Assembly: GCA_036494005.1 (NCBI GenBank)
Contig: DASXOV010000213.1
Span: forward strand, 1 to 18,290
Source of the DNA: GCA-003244245 sp036494005
Lineage (GTDB): Bacteria; Actinomycetota; Actinomycetes; Mycobacteriales; Pseudonocardiaceae
Direction: 5' to 3'
DNA length: 18,290 bases
Every line of letters starts with the position of its first letter. The stretch's first letter is position 1. A program made the position numbers and the translations under genes. The notes below the pieces were generated by a model. That model searched no databases, had not been told where the DNA came from, and was given only the letters and a program-made list of their open reading frames with translations. Below are positions 12,438-18,290 of the stretch, piece by piece.

Positions 12438-13727
12438 ATGCAGACTCGGGCCGACGGCAGCACGGCACTGCTCACCGACCAGTACGAGCTCACCATGCTC
12501 GCCAGTGCGCTGGCCGACGGCTCGGCCGCCCGGCGCAGCACCTTCGAGGTGTTCGCCCGCGGATTGCACGGCCGCCGCTACGGCATCGTCGCCGGTACCG
12601 CGCGGTTGCTCGACGCGATCACCCGGTTCCGGTTCGGCGACGACCAGCTGGCTTTCCTTGATCGGATCAGCGGGCTGGACCGGCGCACCCTGAACTGGCT
12701 GGCCGGGTATCGGTTCGACGGCGACATCGACGGCTACCCCGAGGGCGAGCTGTACTTTCCCGGTTCTCCCGTGCTGACGGTGACCAGCAGTTTCGCCGAC
12801 GCCGTCGTGCTGGAGACCCTGGTGCTCTCGGTGCTCAACCACGACAGTGCGGTGGCCACTGCGGCAGCCAGAATGGTGCACGCCGCGGCAGCCAGGCCGC
12901 TGACCGAGATGGGCGGTCGGCGCACCCATGAGGAGGCCGCGGTGGCCGCCGCGCGCTCCGCCTACCTGGCAGGTTTCAGCGCCACATCGAACCTGGAGGC
13001 GGGCCGGCGCTACGGCATCCCCACCGCGGGCACCGCGGCGCATGCGTTCACTCTGCTGCACGACAGCGAGGCGGCCGCGTTCACCGCTCAGGTGCTGGCG
13101 CTGGGCACTGACACCACACTCCTCGTCGACACCTACGACATCACGGCGGGAATCGCCACTGCCATCGACGTGGCAGGCCCCGGCCTGCAGGCGATCCGGA
13201 TCGACTCGGGCGACCTCGGTGAACTGGCCCGGCAGGCCCGCGAGCAGCTCGACCGGCTGGGCGCCCCTGACGTGCGGATCGTGGTGTCCGGCGACCTGGA
13301 CGAGTACTCGATCGCGGCGCTGCGGGCCGAATCGGTGGACGCCTACGGGGTGGGCACCTCGGTGGTGACCGGCTCGGGCGTTCCGACCGCGGGCATGGTC
13401 TACAAGCTGGTGGAGGTGGACGGACGCCCGGTGGCCAAACGCAGCACGGCCAAGGTCACCCGTGGTGGTGCGAAGAGCGCGCTGCGCAGGTACAAGCCCA
13501 GCGGCACCGCCGTCGAGGAGGTCGTGTTTCCCCGGAACCGCCAGCCTGTGCCGGGGCGCCATGACCGGATACTGCCGGTGCCGCTGGTGCGGGCCGGGCG
13601 GCCGGTGGCTGCACCGCCCGCCCTCGAGGAAGGCCGCGAACGCGTCCGGGCCGCACTGGGCAGCCTGCCGTGGGAGGGCCTGAAGCTCTCCCCTGGGGAA
13701 CCGGCCATCAGCACCGAGTTCGCCTGA
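12438..13727 (+). CDS. pncB: Nicotinate phosphoribosyltransferase
   Basis: Makes nicotinate mononucleotide from nicotinate and PRPP, the entry step of the Preiss-Handler NAD salvage route. The protein is 429 aa, close to M. tuberculosis PncB1 (Rv1330c). Recognisable parts are ALLTDQYELTML at the N terminus, FEVFARGLHGRRYGIVAG, SATSNLEAGRRYGIPTAGTA followed by AHAFTL with His202 as the likely phosphorylated histidine, LLVDTYD, IRIDSGDLGELAR, VSGDLDEYSI and YGVGTSVVTG. The ATG at 12438 is the only sensible start and is directly preceded by a leaderless -10. A long antisense frame across this gene is a GC-rich shadow. Next to clpS and dinG, as in mycobacteria. Confidence 0.95.
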   Translation: MQTRADGSTALLTDQYELTMLASALADGSAARRSTFEVFARGLHGRRYGIVAGTARLLDAITRFRFGDDQLAFLDRISGLDRRTLNWLAGYRFDGDIDGYPEGELYFPGSPVLTVTSSFADAVVLETLVLSVLNHDSAVATAAARMVHAAAARPLTEMGGRRTHEEAAVAAARSAYLAGFSATSNLEAGRRYGIPTAGTAAHAFTLLHDSEAAAFTAQVLALGTDTTLLVDTYDITAGIATAIDVAGPGLQAIRIDSGDLGELARQAREQLDRLGAPDVRIVVSGDLDEYSIAALRAESVDAYGVGTSVVTGSGVPTAGMVYKLVEVDGRPVAKRSTAKVTRGGAKSALRRYKPSGTAVEEVVFPRNRQPVPGRHDRILPVPLVRAGRPVAAPPALEEGRERVRAALGSLPWEGLKLSPGEPAISTEFA

Positions 13728-13850
13728 TCCACTGTTGCACCCACGGTGATCGTTTCGATCCCAGCGGTAACAGTCTGGAGCCGTTCCCGATGAGCTAAGG
13801 GAAAGCAACCCTCAGTGGCAGCGCCCGGGCGCAGAGAAGCGGGGAGCGAC

Positions 13851-14219
13851 ATGAAGCAGAAAGTCTCCCGCAGGGGTATCCACATCGTCGACGAGTCCCC
13901 CGCCGCGTCGCTGGACGAGCTGCGAGCCGCGATCGTGATGCTGCACGCCGAGCTCGACGCCTCGGACGTCAGCGAACCCACGGGGCCTGGGTTCCGAGAC
14001 CGGCTCCGGGAGATCACCGCGGAGCTCGACGGGGCGCATCCCGAGGGTGCGACGGTCCGGGCCCGCTGGAACCAGGTGCGCGAACTACTCGAGCCCGCAC
14101 GCCACCGGGCCCACATCGTCCAGATCACCGGCTTGATCGCGGCCGTCTTCGATATCCCCTCTTCCTTCATCCCGACTTCGACATCTGCTGACGCACCGCC
14201 CCGGAGCGACACGCTGTAG
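13851..14219 (+). CDS. Small helical protein of unknown function
   Basis: A 122-aa protein I do not recognise with confidence. The ATG at 13851 has GGGGAG five to six nt upstream, a good ribosome-binding site; an in-frame GTG at 13815 is possible but unneeded. Residues about 20-100 are predicted helical and charged (SLDELRAAIVMLHAELDAS, FRDRLREITAELDG, VRARWNQVRELLEP), followed by a hydrophobic helix ITGLIAAVFDI and a Ser/Thr/Pro-rich tail. There is no signal peptide; the hydrophobic segment is too short for a sure membrane span. It loosely resembles small actinomycete proteins such as the DUF5955 type, but that is a guess. It lies 123 bp after pncB and ends 11 bp before dinG, whose promoter overlaps its stop. 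Codon use is like its neighbours. Confidence 0.65.
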   Translation: MKQKVSRRGIHIVDESPAASLDELRAAIVMLHAELDASDVSEPTGPGFRDRLREITAELDGAHPEGATVRARWNQVRELLEPARHRAHIVQITGLIAAVFDIPSSFIPTSTSADAPPRSDTL

Positions 14220-14222
14220 CGT
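14217..14222 (+). promoter_or_regulatory. Possible leaderless -10 element of dinG (TAGCGT)
   Basis: TAGCGT, then 8 nt, then GTG at 14231. The hexamer includes the TAG stop codon of the preceding small gene (14217-14219). Spacing is slightly longer than at the other sites. Confidence 0.4.
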
Positions 14223-14230
14223 GGGTCGCC

Positions 14231-16357
14231 GTGTCAGCGCCCACCGATGCCCGGAACTCCGCGGCTCGGGACTCCGCGGCCCGGGACTCCGCGGCCCGGG
14301 ACTTTGCGGCTCCGAACGAGGCCATGCCCGATATCGGGGCGTTGCTCGCCGCGGCCGTGCGCGCGGTGGGCGGAACCGAGCGGCCCGGACAGGTGCTGAT
14401 GGCCGACGCGGTAGCCCGCGCGATCCGGACCGGGGAGCACCTCGCGGTTCAGGCGGGCACCGGCACCGGCAAGTCGCTGGCATACCTGGTGCCCGCCATC
14501 CGGCACGCTGTCGCCGAGGACGCCTGCGTGGTGGTCTCCACCGCGACCATCGCGCTGCAACGTCAGCTGGTGGATCGCGACCTGCCCCGGCTGGCCACCG
14601 CACTGGAGCCGCTGCTGGGTAGTGCCCCGAGCTTCGCGATCCTCAAGGGACGGCGCAATTACCTGTGCCTGCACCGGTTGCACACCGGCCCGCCCGACGA
14701 GGGTGAGGACCTGTTCGAAGCGGCCTCCGCGTCGTCGCCGACGTCGATGGTGGGCCGCCAGGTCGCCCGGCTGCACGAGTGGTCCTCGGACACCGAGACC
14801 GGGGACCGCGACGAACTGGTGCCCGGGGTCACTGATCGCGCCTGGCGGCAGGTGTCGGTGAGCGCACGGGAATGCCTCGGTCTGGCCCGCTGCCCAGTGG
14901 GCAGCGACTGCTTCGCCGAGCGGGCCCGGGCCCGGGCCGGGCGGGCCGAGGTGGTGGTCACCAACCACGCGTTGCTGGCCATCGACGCGATGGGCGAGCG
15001 CCAGGTACTACCCGACCACGCCGTGGTGGTCGTCGACGAGGCACATGACCTGGTGGACCGGGTCACCGCCGCGGCCACCGAGGAACTGACCGCGGCCATG
15101 GTGGAGGTCGGGGCCCGCCGCTGCGGGCGGCTGATCGACCAGCAGGTCGCCGATGGGCTCGCCGAGGCGGGCGACGGGCTCGCGCTGCTGCTCGCCGATG
15201 CGCCGGTGGCCCGGTGGGACGCCCTCGGCGCCGCCGTGGCCGGTGCGCTGACCGCGGTGCGTGATGCCGCGCACCGGTGCATCACCGCGCTGGGCACCGA
15301 GCGCAGGGAGGATCCCGAGGCCGCCGCGGGCCGTCGGGTCGCGCTGGCCGCTCTGGAGCAGGTGCACTCGGCGGCGGCCCGGGTGCTGGTGTCCTTCCCC
15401 GACCACGAGGCCGAGCGTCGCGACGTGGTCTGGCTCGCCGACGAGACGGTGCGCGGGCGGGTACTGCGGGTAGCCCCGCTGACCGTGGGCGGGCTGCTGA
15501 GGAGCCGGTTGTTCGCCGAGCGCACCGTGGTGCTCACCTCGGCCACCCTCACCCTGGGCGGAACGTTCGACGCGCTCGCTGCGCAGTGGGGCCTGCCCCC
15601 GCAGCGACCGTCCCCCGCCCCCGCCACCGGGGCGGCGACCGAGCGGCCGCCGCCCGCCGACGACGACGAGGGCCCGGCCTGGACCGGCCTGGACGCCGGC
15701 TCGCCGTTCGTCCACCGGCGCGCCGGGATCCTCTACACCGCCGCACACCTGCCCCCGCCGGGCCGGGACGGGCTGGCACCCGCCTACCTCGACGAGCTCG
15801 ACGCACTGGTCACCGCGGCGGGCGGACGCACCCTGGGGCTGTTCTCCTCGATGCGCGCGGCGCGGCAGGCGGCCGACGCGCTCCGGACCCGGCTGGACGT
15901 GCCGATCCTGTGTCAGGGCGACGACGCGACCGGCCTGCTGGTGCGGCAGTTCACCGAGGACGAGCCGACCTGCCTGTTCGGCACGCTGTCGCTCTGGCAG
16001 GGCGTCGACGTGCCGGGCCGGTCGCTCTCGCTGGTGGTGGTGGACCGCATCCCATTCCCCCGGCCCGACGATCCGCTCGCCTCGGCCCGGCAGCGCGCGG
16101 TGGCCGCCCGCGGCGGCAACGGCTTCATGTCCGTCGCCGCCTCGCACGCCGCGCTGCTGCTGGCTCAGGGCGCGGGCCGGCTGCTGCGGACGATGAGCGA
16201 CCGCGGCGTGGTCGCGGTCCTGGACCCGCGGCTGATGACCGCGCGCTATGGTGACTTCCTGCGGGCCACGCTACCCCCGTTCTGGACCACCACCGATCCT
16301 GCTCTCGTCCGCGCCGCGCTGCGCCGCCTGGCCGCCTCGGCGGAGGCTCCGGCCTGA
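14231..16357 (+). CDS. dinG: DinG-type Fe-S superfamily 2 DNA helicase
   Basis: A 708-aa XPD/DinG-like 5'-3' helicase, orthologous by position to Rv1329c. Walker A GTGTGKS is at 76-82 and the DEAH box at 269-272. Four cysteines, Cys146 (NYLCLHRL) and Cys215, Cys221 and Cys227 (ECLGLARCPVGSDC), have the spacing of a 4Fe-4S cluster. C-terminal helicase motifs are FGTLSLWQGVDVPG and the arginine motif QGAGRLLRT. It probably unwinds D-loops, R-loops or G-quadruplexes; the family's role is in repair and replication restart. Residues 8-30 are a low-complexity (A-A-R-D-S)n repeat made by a 15-bp tandem repeat and absent from relatives. The conserved protein begins near MPDIGALLAAAV, so an ATG at 14324 is an alternative start. 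The GTG at 14231 is kept for its -10 element. Confidence 0.92.
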   Translation: MSAPTDARNSAARDSAARDSAARDFAAPNEAMPDIGALLAAAVRAVGGTERPGQVLMADAVARAIRTGEHLAVQAGTGTGKSLAYLVPAIRHAVAEDACVVVSTATIALQRQLVDRDLPRLATALEPLLGSAPSFAILKGRRNYLCLHRLHTGPPDEGEDLFEAASASSPTSMVGRQVARLHEWSSDTETGDRDELVPGVTDRAWRQVSVSARECLGLARCPVGSDCFAERARARAGRAEVVVTNHALLAIDAMGERQVLPDHAVVVVDEAHDLVDRVTAAATEELTAAMVEVGARRCGRLIDQQVADGLAEAGDGLALLLADAPVARWDALGAAVAGALTAVRDAAHRCITALGTERREDPEAAAGRRVALAALEQVHSAAARVLVSFPDHEAERRDVVWLADETVRGRVLRVAPLTVGGLLRSRLFAERTVVLTSATLTLGGTFDALAAQWGLPPQRPSPAPATGAATERPPPADDDEGPAWTGLDAGSPFVHRRAGILYTAAHLPPPGRDGLAPAYLDELDALVTAAGGRTLGLFSSMRAARQAADALRTRLDVPILCQGDDATGLLVRQFTEDEPTCLFGTLSLWQGVDVPGRSLSLVVVDRIPFPRPDDPLASARQRAVAARGGNGFMSVAASHAALLLAQGAGRLLRTMSDRGVVAVLDPRLMTARYGDFLRATLPPFWTTTDPALVRAALRRLAASAEAPA
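14261..14320 (+). repeat. 15-bp in-frame tandem repeat at the 5' end of dinG
   Basis: Units at 14261-14275, 14276-14290 and 14291-14305 differ by one to two bases, with a decayed fourth at 14306-14320 and a partial copy before. The consensus GCGGCCCGGGACTCC encodes A-A-R-D-S. Confidence 0.9.
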
Positions 16358-16426
16358 TCCCTGAGCGCGTGCTTACGGGCTGGTAACTAGGGCTGCGCTG
16401 GTGCGGATGAAACGCGGGATGCTGGG

Positions 16427-16432
16427 TAACAT
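16427..16432 (+). promoter_or_regulatory. Candidate -10 element of the LCP gene (TAACAT)
   Basis: TAACAT lies in the 147-bp gap between dinG and the LCP gene and would give a leader of about 65 nt. No clear -35. Unlike most neighbours this gene has a normal leader and Shine-Dalgarno. Confidence 0.35.
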
Positions 16433-16471
16433 TTTGGGAACTACTGACACCGAAGAACCGTTCTGCAAGAG

Positions 16472-16487
16472 GACTGGCCCACCAGTC
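16472..16487 (+). other. Small hairpin just upstream of the LCP ribosome-binding site
   Basis: GACTGG (16472-16477) pairs with CCAGTC (16482-16487) around a CCCA loop, ending 5 bp before the GGGAGG Shine-Dalgarno. It could influence translation or be incidental. Confidence 0.3.
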
Positions 16488-16504
16488 GCGGCGGGAGGTC
16501 ACTC

Positions 16505-18127
16505 ATGCGCAGGCAGCCGCGCTCCGGCGGCAAGCGCCACGTGCTCCGGTGGGTTGCCGTCGCGGCGGTCTTCATCGTCGCGGCGGGCACTCTCGGCGTC
16601 TACCTGAAGTACCGGGCCGTCTACGACAGCATCACCCGCGTGACGGTGCCGTCCAAGGCCCTCGGCGACCGTCCGCCGGTGTACAGCACCACCTCGCAGA
16701 ACATCCTGGTCTACGGCGATGACACCCGGACCGGCCTGACCCCGCACCAGCAGTACATCCTGCACGCCGGTCACGACCAGACCAACAACACCGACACGAT
16801 CATGGTGGTGCACATCGCGCCCGGCCATCACCAGGTCACGGTGGTCAGCATCCCGCGCGACACCATGGTGCCGGTGTACGAGTGCGACAAGGGTCCCGGC
16901 TACACCGGCCAGCAGGCCAACCCGGCCGGCGTCGTGCAGATCAACTCGCTGCTCCAGATCGGCGGCCCGACGTGCCTGTGGAAGACCGTCGAGCAGGTCA
17001 CCGGCATCCGCATCGACCACTTCATCGGCATCGGGCTGCTCGGCTTCGTCAAGGTCGTCAACGACCTCGGCGGCGTCCAGGTCTGCGTGCCCTTCAACGT
17101 GAACGACTCGATGTCCGGGCTGAAGCTCAAGGCCGGCGAGCAGCACATCAGCGGCATCCAGGCGCTGGCCTTCTGGCGGACCCGCGAGGATCTCGGTGAC
17201 GGCTCGGACCTGGAGCGGATCCAGCGCGACCAGTTCATGTCGGCTCAGGTGGTCAAGGGCGTCCTGCACAGCGGCCTGCTGTCCAACCCGATCAAGCTGC
17301 TGAACGTGGTCAGCGACGCGGCCGCCTCGATGACCACCGACGCCGGCATGTCGGCCACCGACCTGGTCCACATCGGGCAGAGCTTCCGCGACCTGTCCGG
17401 CCAGAACGTGGAGTTCATCACCGCCCCGAACGAGCCCTGGACGCAGAACGCCAACCGCATCCAGCTCATGCAGCCGCAGGCCAGCGAGGTGTTCGGGGCC
17501 ATCGCCCGGGACATCACCGTGCCGAAGGTCTCCGCTACCCCCGGGGCCAGCGCCCAGGCCCTCACCACCAGCCCGGCCAACGTCAAGGTCAAGGTGCTCA
17601 ACGGGACCGGCATCGCGCGCCTCGCCAGCCAGGCGGCGGCCGGCCTGACCAGCCGCGGTTTCAGCGTGACCGGCACCGGCGACGCGCCGAACTTCTCCTA
17701 CACCACCTCGGTCATCGAGTACGCCTCGCCCGCCGACATGGCCGCGGTGAACACCCTCAAGTCCGAGCTCACCAACGTCACCGCGCTGCGGGTGGCCAGC
17801 CTCGCCCCCGGCACCGTCGACCTGATCCTCGGCTCCAGCTTCACCGGCCTGGCCCCGCAGACCCCCCAGGCCGGCGCCACCCCCGCCGTAGCGTCCTCCA
17901 CCCCCGCCTCCTCCGCCGGGTCCTCCACCCCGGCCTCCTCCGCCGCCGGGTCCCCCTCCTCCGCGTCCTCCTCCGCCGGGTCCTCCTCCGCGGGAGCGAC
18001 CTCCTCCGCGAACCCCACCGCCTCCGCCTCTGGCGTGCCCGGCCTAGCCCAGGCCAACGGCGGCATCACCGCCGCCGCCGCCTGCACCGCCGACAGCGGC
18101 GCCTTCTCCGGCCCCCTCAGCCCCTGA
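16505..18127 (+). CDS. LytR-CpsA-Psr (LCP) family cell-wall glycopolymer ligase with LytR_C domain
   Basis: A 540-aa type II membrane protein. LCP enzymes transfer polyprenyl-linked glycopolymers (arabinogalactan or teichoic-type) onto peptidoglycan outside the membrane. Layout: basic cytoplasmic tail, one membrane helix (about 14-33), LCP domain (about 95-260) with TDTIMVVHI, SIPRDT (Arg118, Asp119), VVQINSLL, VEQVTGIRIDHFIGI, VNDLGGVQVCVP and AFWRTRED (Arg225, Arg227), and a LytR_C domain (about 358-447) starting VKVKVLNGTGIARLASQAA. Residues about 455-510 are a Ser/Ala/Pro low-complexity tail, probably wall-spanning, followed by a short segment with one Cys. The ATG is set by GGGAGGT six nt upstream. 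The stop codon lies inside the first unit of the 3' tandem-repeat array. The polymer is not predictable. Confidence 0.92.
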   Translation: MRRQPRSGGKRHVLRWVAVAAVFIVAAGTLGVYLKYRAVYDSITRVTVPSKALGDRPPVYSTTSQNILVYGDDTRTGLTPHQQYILHAGHDQTNNTDTIMVVHIAPGHHQVTVVSIPRDTMVPVYECDKGPGYTGQQANPAGVVQINSLLQIGGPTCLWKTVEQVTGIRIDHFIGIGLLGFVKVVNDLGGVQVCVPFNVNDSMSGLKLKAGEQHISGIQALAFWRTREDLGDGSDLERIQRDQFMSAQVVKGVLHSGLLSNPIKLLNVVSDAAASMTTDAGMSATDLVHIGQSFRDLSGQNVEFITAPNEPWTQNANRIQLMQPQASEVFGAIARDITVPKVSATPGASAQALTTSPANVKVKVLNGTGIARLASQAAAGLTSRGFSVTGTGDAPNFSYTTSVIEYASPADMAAVNTLKSELTNVTALRVASLAPGTVDLILGSSFTGLAPQTPQAGATPAVASSTPASSAGSSTPASSAAGSPSSASSSAGSSSAGATSSANPTASASGVPGLAQANGGITAAAACTADSGAFSGPLSP

Positions 18128-18290
18128 CCCCTCCGTAGCCCCTCAGCCCCTGACCCCTCCGTAGCCCCCTCAGCCCCTAGCCCGCTCCGCAGCCCTCTCA
18201 GCCCCTGACCCCCTGCGCAGCCCTCTCAGCCCCTGACCCGCTCCGCGGATCCTTCAGCCCCTGACCCCCTGCGCAGCCCTCTCAGCCCCT
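18116..18290. repeat. Tandem 26-28-bp repeat array overlapping the LCP 3' end, continuing past the window
   Basis: Units start at 18116, 18142, 18169, 18197, 18225, 18253 and 18281 (last one cut by the window). Lengths are 26, 27, 28, 28, 28 and 28 bp. Each starts CTCAGCCCCT (one TTCAG variant) and most continue GACCC; units 4 and 6 differ by a single base, and alternate units share CTCCG versus CTGCG centres. The LCP stop TGA (18125-18127) is within unit 1. The strand is almost free of G runs and very C-rich. It is not a CRISPR: there are no unique spacers. It is a minisatellite/VNTR-like array of unknown role. Confidence 0.92.

Noticed and set aside
12381..13808. 475-aa open frame antisense to pncB
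   Set aside because: It is a shadow of the GC-rich codon pattern of pncB; composition is His/Arg/Gly/Gln-rich with no recognisable domain, and pncB is certain.
13400..14212. 270-aa minus-strand frame across pncB 3' end and the small unknown gene
   Set aside because: Antisense to a certain gene, Ser/Arg/Pro-rich and without a start signal; the plus-strand gene has a good ribosome-binding site.
15008..16147. 379-aa and other long antisense frames across dinG
   Set aside because: Low-complexity Arg/Gly/Ala-rich translations opposite a well-conserved helicase.
18116..18290. CRISPR array
   Set aside because: Units abut each other with no unique spacers, lengths drift from 26 to 28 bp, and no cas gene is present.

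Overview
The window is high-GC DNA from an actinomycete. The gene order clpS, DUF2017, mec, cysO, cysM, rhomboid, murI, metallo-beta-lactamase-fold PDE, rph, rdgB, with pncB and dinG on the other side, matches the Rv1329c-Rv1341 neighbourhood of Mycobacterium tuberculosis. The LytR-CpsA-Psr protein, the secreted L,D-transpeptidase and the DUF5753 and NB-ARC/TPR remnants suggest a Pseudonocardiaceae-like organism. That placement is inference; no taxonomic marker is present.

Layout. 1-1310: 3' part of an ABC exporter, convergent with a nitrobindin-like gene whose stop codon overlaps the exporter's stop. 1904-2456: about 550 bp without a gene, holding a 4 x 17-bp tandem repeat, two strong hairpins and the leader of an L,D-transpeptidase gene with a perfectly duplicated ribosome-binding segment. 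2920-4364 (-): rph-rdgB, with overlapping stop and start. 4428-4994 (+): DUF2231 membrane protein, divergent from rph. 5029-7257 (-): rhomboid, murI (overlapping) and an MBL-fold phosphodiesterase. 7332-8144 (+): an SMP-30-like beta-propeller lacking the metal ligands. 8188-9498: a decayed island with a broken Scr1/DUF5753-type HTH regulator (-) and a broken NB-ARC/TPR fragment (+), inserted where the M. tuberculosis order runs straight from rhomboid to cysM. 9659-12384 (-): clpS-DUF2017, then mec-cysO-cysM, the protein-thiocarboxylate cysteine pathway. 12438-18127 (+): pncB, a small unknown protein, dinG-type helicase and a LytR-CpsA-Psr protein. 18116-18290: a tandem-repeat array that starts inside the last codons of the LCP gene and runs off the window.

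Two themes cross the window. First, at least eight genes show a TAnnnT -10 hexamer (mostly TAGGnT) 6-8 nt before a start codon, with no room for a Shine-Dalgarno. This is the architecture of leaderless transcripts, and it decides several start codons here. Second, short perfect or near-perfect tandem duplications (12-28 bp) sit repeatedly at gene edges: around stop codons, over a ribosome-binding site, or upstream of a gene.

Functionally most of the window is housekeeping: nucleotide-pool and RNA processing (rdgB, rph), cell wall (murI, L,D-transpeptidase, LCP), proteolysis adaptor (clpS), NAD salvage (pncB), DNA repair helicase (dinG) and sulfur assimilation (mec-cysO-cysM). I see no clear, complete, undescribed defence or biosynthetic system. 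The most testable novelties are a CysO whose di-glycine is masked by Gly-Arg, the ligand-less SMP-30 protein, the leaderless promoter set, the L,D-transpeptidase leader and the tandem-repeat arrays.
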